Shown here piece after piece: positions 44,271 through 55,980 of a DNA stretch of 64,000 nt; position 1 is the first letter of the stretch, and each line of letters opens with the position of its first letter. The position numbers and the translations under genes were made by a program. The stretch comes from Planococcus citri (Eukaryota; Arthropoda; Insecta; Hemiptera; Pseudococcidae). Under the pieces are notes generated by a model, which was not told the origin of the DNA, did not search any database, and saw only the letters and a program-made list of their open reading frames with translations. Location: positions 63,704,460-63,768,459 of the forward strand of contig NC_088678.1 of assembly GCF_950023065.1 (NCBI RefSeq). Reading direction: 5' to 3'.

Positions 44271-47200
44271 TAGAAAGAAACGCTTTAGAAGAGAAATAGA
44301 TTCGTAAAAGCGTTCTTGGAATAATTACCATAATTCGGTATACCGTTGTCCATCACTATTTCGGTGTTTGAGTTGACGACCGCTTAATGTATTCCATTCT
44401 GTATTAACATCGGTATCACCAGCAACCGAAAAGTAATATATACTAGCAAGAGACGAAGTTGCGGTAGTTTTCGGCTTATAGCCGCAAATTTCATGAGCAA
44501 TTTTACGCCTAAAAGTACTTCTACTGAATACGACAACAAATTTGTCTCGAAACAGAAGAACCGAACACTTCGGTTCGTTAAACGAATGCTTCCTTCCTCG
44601 AGCAATTAAATTCGATTCAATTTCACGAACGAGCTCGCTACAAAATATTAGGTATTTCTGGCCAGGTAAACCTGTATTCGCTGATCTTAAATTCGCCAGG
44701 GTTATCCCTCCTCTTTTCCTTCTGCTGTGATTTTTTGCCCTCGTTTTGTAAAAACCACATCCAAAGAGGTACCTAGTAGAGCAAAATTTCCACGAGGAGG
44801 AAAACTAAAAACATTTTTGTACGGGGGCGCGCACGTGGGGACTTGCACAAACATTGGAAAATCAGCAACGCCGCCGTCGAGAAAATTGCGCGCGAAGGTA
44901 TCCATGGTATCCGAAAAATCGATGGGGGTAGGGGGGTCTTTTGAGCTTCGACGTAGAAGCCCACTATATAGCTGGTTTCGGGTACACCGAAATGAAACGA
45001 AGCGAGGCGAAGATGAAGGACGAAATTTTGCGTGTAGTGCGTAACTTACTGTATAAGAGCTGAAGCGACGTAGTTTTTTTTTAATCTACGTTTTGCGAAT
45101 GTAAACATCTCGTAGAGATGAAGCGGGGGGAGGGGGAGGCTGAACGACGAATATTTCCGAAATCGTCGAGCGTAAACGTACTTTAATTCATCGATGCGGA
45201 GATATTTTTGCGAATTTTTGATGCTCGATGGGTATTTTTATCGGTAATGGGATGAAGAGGAGGGGTGAGAGCTGGATGAAACGTGCGGACGCGGAGGGAG
45301 CAATGTGGAAAATTTTGGAAACGGTTCAAGGTCTCTCGCTTTTACTTACTTTGTAATTTGAGCGATACGAACGAGGAACGGGTGTTTTGGATAAGTTTGG
45401 GTTGACTTTGATGTCTCTGACGCGTGCCATTAGCGAATAATGTAATAATTTGTTATGAAAGTGTACCTGGGTGTCGAAAAGTAAGGTTACAGCCAGGTGT
45501 GTTTTTTCTGTCAGAAAATTTTGGTGTTGTCCTACACGTGATTTTCAATTTTTCTGTATTTCAACCAAAATTTTTAAATTAAAAAACCATTACATTTAAG
45601 ACATTTCATTTCAATTTTGTCGTGATCCGAAAATGTATCCTGAAAGCGTGTCAAAGTTGTCAAAAAAAAATTTACCTCAAGTACCCAATCTTGCTTGTAA
45701 CTTTTCTCTTGAGTGCGGAAATCGGTAAGTTTATTAAATATGAATTGAAAAGAAAGCAAACATACTTTGGGGATCGTTACCCAAAGTTGCAGACCTAGTG
45801 AACTTTTTGCTATGTCTCGCCTGAAGCGTGGCCAATAACGACGAAATTTTCATTAAGAGTACTCCCAAACTGCATCTAGGTATGTACGTGCAACATACCA
45901 AAATTTCTGTTTTTTTTCATTAGTATTTGGAGGAGTTTTTTTTATTCATTTATTCATTTCAAAGAAGGCCAAATGCGCAATTTGTGAGCAAAAAGATCAT
46001 GATGGAGGGAAAGCAAAAAAAAAAAAAAAAAATGCAAAGGAACAGCATTTGAGTCCAATTTTAAAAATCTTCTACCTTCCACTACCCTAATTTGCGTATT
46101 CATATTTTTAGATTCAGATTTTTGCACAGAGAAAGAGATGATTTATTTTAAGCAATCTGTTACATAGGTAGAGGTACATATTTGTAACATTTAGCTGTTG
46201 CACGAGATTGTGGATTTTCAACCTCTAAATTTAGAAGTTAGATGAAATCTGATTTTAGATCATTTATGTGATATTTATTTAGTCTACAAGTATCATTAGG
46301 AAACGTTAAATAGGCCTTAATCAGTATAAATTAAACCTCTAATTAAGAGAGGTAAATTTGCACAGAAGCTGGACATTTTATTAAAAGACATCGATAACGT
46401 CTTTTGACAAAGTTCTTCGTCTCGACAAGTTTGAAAAATTCTCAACTATGTATTAACGTAGCCTATTTGAATAAACAACCTTACTTACTCAATTTTTTGA
46501 AAACGGAGATGGTATACTGTAAGTGTGCCATTCAGAAATGAACCGAGCTTCCACAATAAAGGAATCCTCACATTTAGATATTTTCCTTCGGTGGATTGAT
46601 GGTTTCCGTGATTATGAAGGACCTTTTGGTTTTATACATACGTAATCGCATATTTAGTAAAATAATTGATGGGATACGTAGACTGGTTCAGTTTATGATA
46701 GAAAAAGCCCACTGTAAAATTCTAGAATAATTCCGCAAAGTAGGCAAAAAATTGAGAAATTCGCCGTTAAAATTCGGCTCTGAGAATTCTGAGAAATACC
46801 TATTTTATCAAATTACATCCCAAAAGACAGATAAGAACAAGGACTGTCTCATATTTTTGAGAGTTGAGTTTTAAACTGCTTGGACTTGAACCTTGTCAAA
46901 TAGGATAACTGCGACCAGAGCCCAAAGAGAAAAAGTACCTGTACAATGGGGTGGCAGGTCATTCTTGAAGAAAATGCTGTCTTTATTCATCAAAAACTCA
47001 GATTGAAACCACTAGTAAAAGTCTACCTTAAGCTCTCGTTAATCCTTCTATAATACGTGCAGAAGAAGTTCAACGGATCTAAATTTCAAAAATTTTCTTG
47101 GGAAAAGTTGGATTTTAAAGTAAGACTGTGATGTATTTGAAGAGGGAGGAAAAATTGAATTTGAGTCATCATCACTCACGTTGAAAATTTAGAATTCCTC

Positions 47201-47399
47201 AAAGCGTGAATGTGAATTATTTCTGAAGTCAAGTTTTAAAATGTAAATGAACGCTTTCGTATTCAAAAGCATTGAAATTTTGTTAATTGTCAAACATTTG
47301 TTTTTTATCAAAAGTTTTTCGAATGATGAAATTTTATAATGGCAATTTCCATCAACTTGACCGTTTGTAGTGTGCAATTTAATATTTGACATTGGAAAT
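44271..47399. other. Unassigned stretch
   Basis: 44600-45480 is CpG-richer and single-copy-looking, with conflicting frames on both strands. 45500-47390 is AT-rich with no recognised feature. Confidence 0.3.
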
Positions 47400-48585
47400 C
47401 GAATTCATTGTTCTGAGAGAAACACCGAAGGAATCCTCAACTTTCAAAGTGAATGATGATTTGAATTTAATTTTTTTTCTCGTATCTTGAACTAATTTTT
47501 TTGTCCAACTTTTTCAATGAAAACTTTTGAAAAACACACCCGTTGAATTTGCTTTGTTTTTTGGAGGACACACCAAGAAAATCGTGCGTTGTTGACTGTG
47601 CCGTTGCCAGATTTCTTAAATTTAAAGTTGAAAATTCATTGTGGTGATTAAATGAGTAGAAACCCTCTTGCAATCTCTAAAACGGGTGAAAAACGTGACC
47701 TTTTGGGTCTGTGGTCTCTTTGAAAATTTGAATTGAGAAATCAAATTAAGTGTTCGAAGGGAAACACCGAAGGAATCCTCAACTGTCTTTAAAAGTGAGT
47801 GATGATTTGAATTAATTTTTTTTTTTTTAATTATATCTTGAACTACAGTATAATTTTTCAGTCAAACTTCTTCCATGACAATTTTTGAAATACATGTACG
47901 TGCATCCGTTGAATTGCTTTTGGGCATTAAAAGGGTCAAAAAATTGTATTTCATCAAAATCTTACTTTTTTCTGGTTCCAGTTCGAAAAAAATAGAGAAT
48001 TCCGTTCTCAACTTCATTCATGGTCAGATTACCTCAATTTTAGTGGACAAACACGATAATTTTACTTGAAGTTTTGCATGTTAATTCTGATGGTGAATTT
48101 TTGTAATTCTCAGCAGGTAGAAGTAATCTGGAAATTTAGGTCAAGCGACTGTTTCATGATTGTGGGGGGTAGGGGGGGGGGGGTCATTTGAATCGTCAAA
48201 TACGAGTATGAAATCAATGGATTAAATTTGTAGTGTAATTTTCGCATTTTTTTCTACGAGGAAAATTTTTAGGTTAGGCGATCTGCTACTTTTCAAAGGA
48301 CGCATGAATGCATAATTATTTAGATGTATATATCTTAATCGAGTTTTCATTGATTTAATGAAATGTTCTGTTGAAATTGTGGGTATGTGTACCTATGTTA
48401 TCCTTAAGACCCTTAAGGGATCCATTACTTTTCTAGCCTCTGCTGGTTTTTGGAGGACACTCCGAGAAAATCGTGCGTTGTCGACTGTGCCGTTGCCAGA
48501 TCTCTTTTTGGAGTTGAAAATTCACTGTGTAGTGATTAAATGAGTAGAAACCCTATTGCAATCTCTAAAACGGATAAAAATTCCA
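47400..48585. repeat. Tandem repeat pair, second copy interrupted
   Basis: Copy 1 (47400-47692) carries AAACACCGAAGGAATCCTCAA, then CCGTTGAATTTGC, then TTTTTGGAGGACAC, TCGTGCGTTG and CTTGCAATCTCTAAAACG. Copy 2 carries the first part at 47742-47921 and the second at about 48441-48585, separated by some 520 bp (47922-48440) absent from copy 1. The insertion is AT-rich and contains a long G run at 48171-48183. Confidence 0.65.
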
Positions 48586-48609
48586 ATATTAATTGACTTG
48601 TTACTTCAA

Positions 48610-49430
48610 TGTCAGATTCTGTGTAGAGGTCATCAAACAATGACGAATGATGCAAACCGGACATTTTTTCGATTTTTTTTTGGCGGAGCTGTAGGGCTTC
48701 AAAGTTCTCTAAAATGGCCGAAAATGGAAAATTTCAGTTGCAAAATGCTCCGGTTGTACGTGGTATAGAATTTTGAACTTTTTTTCAAATTGTACTTTGG
48801 GAGGGTAACTGACGAATTATGTCAAAATCAGTGTTGCCACGTTCAAAAACTTGAAAAAAACGATTTGCTCGTCAATTTGTTGACTGCTGAGGGGGGAGGA
48901 AGGGGATTTTTTCACATGTTCGTCTACACATTGATAAAATTTCTCGAAAATGCAAAAATTTTCATTTTTCAAGATTTCTGATGGTTTTTTTTACTACCTA
49001 TAAGTGTCAAACTTGTAATTTTTTTCTCGAAAATGAAAAAAATTTCAGTCCAATTTTTTGATGTTGATCTACATACGTACGAGTAAAAAGGACTAAAATT
49101 GAAATTTTTTAGAATTTTAAATCGTGGACATCATGGTTGTATTAGATTATAAGTTTTTAAATCGATTTTTTTCAGGTTTTTGAAAGTGGCAACACTGATT
49201 TTGACATCATTCCTAGATTACCCTCTCCAAGTACGTACCACAATTTGAAAAAAAATTCAAAATTCTATACTACGTACAACCGGAGCAATTTGCAACTGAA
49301 ATTTCCCATTTTCGACCATTTTAGAGAACGTTGAAGCCCCACAGCTCCGCCAAAAAAAATCGAAAAAATGTCCAGTTTGCGGCGTTCGTCATCGTTTGAT
49401 GAACTCTACTTATCTACACACGATCTTGAA
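48610..49430. mobile_element. Fold-back element, arms about 260 bp
   Basis: The left arm 48610-48866 (GTGTAGAGGTCATCAAAC, TTTTTGGCGGAGCTGTAGGG, CAGTGTTGCCAC) is the diverged complement of the right arm 49161-49430 (GTGGCAACACTG, CCCCACAGCTCCGCCAAAAA, GTTTGATGAACTC). The spacer is about 290 bp with no coding frame. Arms differ by many substitutions, so this copy is older than the one at 27022. Confidence 0.7.
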
Positions 49431-49535
49431 AAAAAATTGAAGACCCATCTTACAAAAATCCGCTAATTTGACATTGAATGATCCAGTGGACATTTCTTTT
49501 TTTCAATTCAAAACAAAGTTGAAAAATCAAAAAAC

Positions 49536-49668
49536 CTCTTGCAATCTCCTCATAAATTTTTGGAATGGGATCTTCTTGATTTGTGAAATAGTCGTGCATT
49601 ACAATTTTGAAATACTGCATTATTGTTAAACACTCAGTATCACCAAAATCTTCTTTCAATTTCTCCAC
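49536..49668 (-). CDS. Internal exon, unknown protein
   Basis: Acceptor CCCCTAATTTTTTAG and donor GCAAGAG|GTTTTTT bound 133 bp: 44 codons plus one base. The text starts VEKLKEDFGDTECLTIMQ and ends DPIPKIYEEIARG. It is acidic, helical and protein-like with both splice borders. Similarity to helical ends of formin FH2 domains was considered but not convincing. No neighbouring exon with matching phase was found. Note that its 3' end contains the CTTGCAATC word on the plus strand. Confidence 0.45.
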
Positions 49669-51344
49669 CTAAAAAATTAGGGGAAAAAAGATGAATGAAA
49701 AAACGAAGCATTTGTTGCATTTTTCATTGTGCTCCAAAATCATTCGCTATAGACAATCCTGTAATAGGAAAATAAAAAAGTGAACACGACGTCGTCGATT
49801 ACCGACTCTCGTAAAGAGCAAAACTTGTTGCATATTCGAACCTAGAGAGGAGGGCATCGTACAAATACTGTTACTCGTTTACGTGAAAACGACAGCGCAC
49901 GAAGAGTAGTATAACGACTCCAGAAGCGCATTATGATTAATGATACCAACAAAGTCGAGCCGCCTTCCGCCCACTTCACCTTTTCCATTGTACTACTGTG
50001 TTTTCATCTCGAATAAAAAAGTACTTTTCGCGTACATTCGCCAGTCTAGACTAATCAACGGTAAATCGAGTTAAATAAAGCGCGACGCCGGTCCACATTT
50101 TACTCGTCCTCTTTACGTTGTTGCTATTTTTTTTTTCATCTCATCTAGTCTCTCGTACATCTTCAAATCAACTTCAACTTTAGCCTCGAGTCTGCAACGA
50201 AAACGACATTAAATCGTTCGAAAAACGAAGGAAGAAAATCGACGTGAAGTCAGAAGCGTTAAATTTGTTCCAATAAACCGACACGCTTTCGTTCGTGTTC
50301 AATCGAAGCCCTTAATTTGTTGTTCATTTTACAAAATTCCAACCGACGAATGTGAAAAAAGAAAAGCAGCCAATTTATTTCTAATTACAAGTTGGGAATT
50401 TTTTTTCTTCAAATCATCCCCAAAACTCGGATCTGTTTTCCGGCCAAAAGTAATTACATCGACTTTACTCTAATTAATTACCAGACAAACCGATGCTAGG
50501 AAATTCTTCCATGGTGTAGCGCTATTTAACGCTTTGAATTTTAATCGCCTCGAAGCAAATACTCGGAAAAACTTTGCACGTTTTCGTGTATAAAATTTCC
50601 AACCCGAATGAAAATTGATTTCGCTGGAGGCTTTCCCTCGTCCTCCCTTTCCCGAAGAAGTTCGCTCTTAAACAAATATACAACATAAATAAACCACCGA
50701 TATCGTATACGTCATTAAACCATATTCAACTCCAGAAATGCTGAGAAATTAATCGTGTAAAATTAAGCCGCCAGCAAATTCAACAACATAAAGGGTTCAT
50801 AAATAATAAAGATCCCACCGCAATTGTTAATGTCTTATTTGGATTTTGGGTATAGTTTGGTACACACGATGCAGATGTACTCGTTCAATATAGGTACAAA
50901 TAATAGGTATTCGAAAGTCTTCCGTACTGCTGCTGCATAGAATGGGTAATTTTCGCGAAATGTAAACGGAAAACAGATCAATTTTCAGGAATATCTACGC
51001 CATTTTAACCCTTTATTCTCGTAGTTCGCTTTTAAATTATTCGTGAGCCAGAATAGTGGTGTGAAATCGACGAAGTATCAAAGGAAAGTCGAATCCGAAA
51101 ATCGTTTAGAGGGAATATTTTTATTTCCAATTTTCAGGTTATTTTTCGTCAATTTTTTATGTATCATTGGTTTGGTTAGATTTTGAAGTGAGGTGAAAAT
51201 GAACCATCTTACAAAAGAATTATCAGAAATAGTCATGGTCACCGTGGATTGAGAACGAATGAATACATATTATAAAATTTGGCTAAAAACAGAGTTGTAG
51301 ACCCAATTACTAAAAATCTTTAAAAATGAAAATTCATTTTACCG
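49669..51344. other. Unassigned, mostly single-copy stretch
   Basis: 49780-51060 is relatively GC-rich with little repeat character. No motif or exon was recognised on either strand. Confidence 0.3.
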
Positions 51345-52004
51345 ATGTTTGAAGATGAACAGAAAAGTTGTGTGAGATATACAGTACCTACTACTACGTG
51401 TGGCTTGACTTGCTGCATGTTAAGATGGAGTTTGATGAAATGGAATAACCAAGTGGACCATTTAATCAAAAAACTCTCTACCTATACTTACTTAATTCGG
51501 CAATTATGTGATATCACAAATTTAAATACTCTAAAAATTGCATACTATGGCCTGCTTCATTCAAATATGAGCTATGGAATATCTCTTTGGGGTGGTAACC
51601 ACAACCTACTTCAACGGGTATTGTTAGCACAAAAAAGACTTATTAGAATAATGTTTCGAAAAAATCCAAGAGAATCCTGCAAACCAATCTTCATTGAAAG
51701 TAAGATACTGACAGTCCTATGTGAGTATATACTACAAATTAGTATTATGGTACAAAATAGAACAATAAAACTCAAGACACCTTCTCATACCTATGATACA
51801 AGACATCAAAATTTGGCAATAAGTGAAAATTTAAGGACAAAAAATATGCAGAATAATGTTGACTTTATGGTTTCCAAAATATACAATAAAATCCCTCTAG
51901 AATTAAAATCTCTGACATCTGGTAAACTGTTCAAAAATAAACTCAAAAAATGGTTACAGGGATATGCGTTCTACAGCATTGATGAGTTGATGCAGTTGGA
52001 GTAA
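51345..52004 (+). CDS. LINE reverse transcriptase, C-terminal remnant
   Basis: From about residue 36 on, the text KWNNQVDHLIKKLS, then IAYYGLLHSNMSYGISLWGG, QKRLIRIMFR and KSLTSGKLFKNKLKKWL matches the thumb and C-terminal tail conserved in jockey/CR1-type LINE ORF2 proteins (YGI.LWG and QKR.IR motifs). It ends with a proper stop TAA at 52002-52004. Residues before KWNN do not fit; the expected preceding text appears in another frame just upstream, suggesting a small frameshift near 51435. There are no catalytic YADD residues, so it is inactive. Confidence 0.8.
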   Translation: MFEDEQKSCVRYTVPTTTCGLTCCMLRWSLMKWNNQVDHLIKKLSTYTYLIRQLCDITNLNTLKIAYYGLLHSNMSYGISLWGGNHNLLQRVLLAQKRLIRIMFRKNPRESCKPIFIESKILTVLCEYILQISIMVQNRTIKLKTPSHTYDTRHQNLAISENLRTKNMQNNVDFMVSKIYNKIPLELKSLTSGKLFKNKLKKWLQGYAFYSIDELMQLE

Positions 52005-52234
52005 AATTATGGTAAAGTCGTTTGCTCTGGAATGTATTGTTTCCTATTAGTTACATGTATACTTTTATTTCATTTAAAATTTAGTGTTAGTATCATTTGT
52101 AATATTTATCTATATTTACCCTTAAACATATCTATTGGAAATACTGTACCTACATCACTTAAAATTTAAGTTGACTTTTGTAAATGCAGCACAGCTGCCC
52201 ATTGCAAGAATAAACTTGATTGATTGATTGATTT
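51345..52234 (+). mobile_element. 5'-truncated non-LTR retrotransposon (LINE)
   Basis: Consists of the 3' end of a reverse-transcriptase ORF (to 52004), about 200 bp of 3' UTR, an AATAAA near 52209 and a terminal TTGATTGATTGATT simple tail at 52216-52234. Such tetranucleotide tails mark CR1/L2/jockey-group LINEs. The catalytic RT core, endonuclease and 5' end are missing, as usual for aborted reverse transcription. Confidence 0.75.
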
Positions 52235-52239
52235 TAAAA

Positions 52240-53029
52240 TATTTGGTTACGGAATGATTCCAACGAGTTTTTGTTTCTCATGATGATTATCAAAGGCTTT
52301 CGATGATTATTCTAAAAAATTTTGATTTACATTTTGACAGTTATAATAATCTTGAAACATTATTTTTTTAAGAAATTTGTTTTGTGCGAGTGATTGTGAC
52401 ATTTCGAAGAAATTCTCAATTAAATATTTCATTTTTTGAATTGGTTTCTTAGTTTCAAACAACAGTAATGTCGTCGATGAATCTTTGAAAAATGGTGGCA
52501 AAGAACAATTTTTTAAGTACCTAGTTTTTTGTGGAGAATTGAAATTGAAGCTCTTATTGTATGTTGGAGTTTTTTTTAATATCTAGCAGTGGAGAGGAGA
52601 TACATTTGACTGGAAGTAACTAAAAGTGAAGAATTGTGTCACTTATAATCTACGATTCGATTACGTCTTTCCGTTGCTGGTTTTAAAAAAATTACAGGGA
52701 ACAAAAAAATTCAGTTTTCAATTCTGTGCGAGAAATGGTACGGAAAAAATTTCCTCAACCAGTTGTTTGGAAATTCTTTGAAAAACCGGTTGCGAAAAAA
52801 TTTTTTGGATCGTGTTTTTGAAGTTTTTTGTGCTGAGCGCAAGAAAACTCGTGTAATTGTTTTTTCGTCAATTCAACGGATTAACAAACAACCAATAGTA
52901 CATATACCTACTTCAACAGGTAGCTACGTATTTAGCGAATAAGTAGCTTTTTCAATTCAATTTCATCAATTCTTCATCATCAAAAATGGGGTACATAATT
53001 ATATTGTATAGGTATCGAAAGTTGAAAAA
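52240..53029. other. Unassigned AT-rich stretch
   Basis: No element end, exon or internal repeat was recognised. Confidence 0.3.
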
Positions 53030-53185
53030 TTAATTTTCAAATTGATGAAACTGTGTGACGTTATTTTAATCGTGCCATGAAGAGTTGCTGTTTGAAAATA
53101 ATTTTAAACACATGAAGCATTGAAGCACTTAATTAGCAAAAACTCTCTTGTAATCAGTGAATAGTTGATGATGACTTTTTTAGGC
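53030..53185 (+). repeat. CTTGCAATCAG family fragment
   Basis: Matches 9185-9362, ending AAAAACTCTCTTGTAATCAGTGAATAGTTGATG (shown as pattern: 11-mer with one mismatch at 53147-53157). Confidence 0.5.
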
Positions 53186-53216
53186 ATCATCATCCGAATG
53201 GAGTGTAGTCTTGACC

Positions 53217-54456
53217 ATTATTGTCGTCCAGGATTTATGTACACTACCAATTTGAAACAACAATGAGAAACCAGTTGAACTGCTTTAAAATGAAACATTC
53301 ACTCATGCTGAAAATCTGCCTTTACCATTTGAATTTTTCTTGAAAAAATTACGTTTCAAGATTTTTGGGACACCCAGTATTTGGGTGAAAAACTTTTATT
53401 ACAGTCATTGTTATGAGTAGAGCTAGGATTTTTAAGCGATAACAAACACATTTTAAGCGCTATAAAAAAGCAATAAAAATGTAAGAAAAAAGCAAAAAAA
53501 AGCGCTATGAAATCCTATCATGTTACATATCAAAATGAAGGTTTTTTCAAACCCAGCAAGATACCTCCCTTAAACAATACGTACAACTTGAACCAAAATG
53601 AACTAAAAGAAGGAATTGAAAAAAAAGGGAAAAAACTGAAACTAAAAATTGAAAAAATAAATAAAATAAAATGAAAATTCAAAAGTGAAAACTGAAACTG
53701 TTATTTTCAAGTTTTTCCTCCCTTGTTGTTTTGAACTGATCTTCTTACAATTTTTTTTATTTTTTCAAAAATGTGCAAAAAGTTGATAAATTTTTGTACA
53801 TTTGGAACTAATTTGCTTCAATTTTACCTATTTTTTACCCAAATAAGCGCTAACGACCAAAAAAAAGCCCCAAAAAAGCAAAATTTCTGTCTTTTTGGCC
53901 CAAAATAAGCATTTAAAAGCATTTACACCCAAAAAAAGCACTATCAACTTTCACCATTCGCCTCAGAAATTCAGAATGGAATGAATCGCAAAGAAAATGT
54001 ATTTATGTCGTATAGGGTGCAGCTACAAAAAAAAAATCATTATCATAAAAATCCTAGCCCTAGTTATGAGGAACAAAACTCTGTTGAGATCATCTTCATC
54101 TCGTTATGTTTTTCAATCAAAAGGTATAGTCTTACTGTGTGGAGGGCTTGAAACTCACCGTACACAGAAAAATCACTCTAATTCAATTGAAGGAGCTATA
54201 AAGGTTCAAATTTTCCTACCTTGCAAGGTAGTTTCATTTAGGTTTTTTTTAGTAGTTTCAAAGGTAAACCATTTTTGTTCCAAACTTTTTCAATTGGCCC
54301 AGAAGTTACACTTGAATTGATTATCAATCACCAGAAAGCATTCAATCGAAGAATTTTCGAAAACTTACAATTTTACTACAGGGTGTTTAAGTAAACTTAC
54401 TAAAGCGGAAAAAATCCCATATTTTTTCAAAAAACACATGAATTTAAAAATTATTT
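53217..54456 (+). repeat. Repeat copy interrupted by a hAT element
   Basis: 53217-53409 and 54063-54456 together match 37047-37651. The interruption is exactly the element 53418-54062 plus one copy of its 8-bp duplication. Confidence 0.75.
53418..54062. mobile_element. Non-autonomous hAT element with 8-bp duplication
   Basis: GTTATGAG flanks both sides exactly (53410-53417 and 54063-54070). Ends are TAGAGCTAGGATTTTTA and its near complement (TAGGGCTAGGATTTTTA read from the right). The 8-bp duplication and its T2/A7 pattern fit hAT. Inside are many AAGCGC and AAAAAGCA words near both ends, like the subterminal repeats hAT transposases bind. The frame at 53997-54320 is not protein-like. Confidence 0.85.
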
Positions 54457-55684
54457 ACTCGAAATAAATCTGATTAAGTTAGCTTTAGGTTTTCCAATAG
54501 TTTCTAATTTTTCTAATGATTGTTTAAGAATCAGGAGTAGTTGAATATGATTCCCGCGTCGTTTTTTCCAGTGTCCGTATTCATTCCCAGTTCTACTCGT
54601 TATTTCCTGTGTATAAATTGATTTCATTTCACGGGCAGTATAAGCATTTAAGATGGGAAACAATTCCGTACATAATTAAAAACGAGATGGAAATTAAACT
54701 ATTTTTCGTGTGTTGAGACTCACCAACTCTCCCAATCAGAACGTTTGTGAATAGTGTTTGTTTCATCCCGGTTGTTCAGATAGCGCTATTGTTGCGGCAA
54801 AAACCAACAAAAACATGCATACATGTACAGATAGGACAGAAATATCGAGTAGGCCTACCCTATTTACCTACATAACAAAAACGCAGCCGAGTTTTCATTA
54901 GGTAGGTAGTTGAAGTACCCGATATTTCTGCCCTCCCTGTGTTTAAGTGAAAGTTTCCAGTATTGTCAGTTGATAGTACAGCTAAGAAGAGGTAACTCTT
55001 CAAAATTCAAGAGAGCGATGAGCACCTGATGAGTGTCCTTTGTTTTATTTGTTTGATCCAACGAATTTGAACCAGTTTGAAGCTTATCAAAATAACAATT
55101 TGATGAAATAGCAGATTTAACATTGTGAGAAATTTTCTTCCTATTCTTTAGCGAGTTGTTTCAATGTTCGGGTCGCTTCGTATGGGACTGATCTTTTGCC
55201 CAAACTTCATGTTTTCAATTTGTAAAAATGTCCTAGATTCTTTGAAATGAGGTGAGATCCGGATTTTTCCAAATTTGACGATACATTTTTGCAATTTCAG
55301 CATTCATAATATTCTCAACTTGAGCTGTATGCTGTATGGCTGGCTTTGTGTGTAAAAGAGCATTCAACGACACACTTTGTCTGTTTGAATCTTACATTCC
55401 TCAGTCACTCATCCCTCAGACCATTTGATATGGACGTTGACACTGAGGACATTGACTTCATCATCATCCCAGCTCATATTCTTCACGTATTGTTTCCTAG
55501 CTCTACGACAATTTTTCGCACATTTTGACCAAATTCGGTTTTGTCCATAGGGAGGGAGGGTCTTCATCACTTGAGTTTTACACCTTGATGAGGTGTTACT
55601 CGTATAATAGATAATACGTTAGATTACCTATGAAATAATAAACTGAAACCAACTAATCCTTCATTATGTTTTTATTAATTTCAG
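54457..55684. other. Unassigned stretch upstream of a coding exon
   Basis: Contains the intron/5' flank of the exon at 55685. No upstream exon was identified. Confidence 0.3.
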
Positions 55685-55763
55685 GTGAGTACAAAATGTT
55701 TGCAGTTCAAGCAACAGATTATGATTATGTCTCGGCGTACCCTTTACCCGCTTATCAGAATGA
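55685..55763 (+). CDS. First coding exon of an unknown gene
   Basis: TTTTATTAATTTCAG is a strong acceptor. An ATG follows 11 bases later (55696) and the frame reads MFAVQATDYDYVSAYPLPAY, ending AAT GA|GTAAGTC, a perfect donor at 55764. So this is an exon with a short 5' UTR segment and 22 codons plus two bases. The Tyr/Asp/Pro-rich start is not a signal peptide. No downstream exon could be placed with confidence, so the product is unknown. It is the only convincing plus-strand host exon in the window. Confidence 0.6.
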
Positions 55764-55980
55764 GTAAGTCATTTATATATGATATAGAAAGCGTTGCCCC
55801 TATCTCTCCGCATTTTTAAATTCAGCTTTATACTCAAGTCATCAAAATGAAATGAATACAGTTTTGGAAAATATCTTATCAGTCACTTTCTGTATTTTAC
55901 AATACATGTGTAATGTCCTAATGTCAAATGTGTATATCGGATAATATTATATTCTATGTGTGAAATCCCAACTCTGCGTA

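Noticed and set aside
44727..45044. 105-codon plus-strand frame
   Set aside because: Two minus-strand frames cover the same GC-rich DNA and none has domain-like text.
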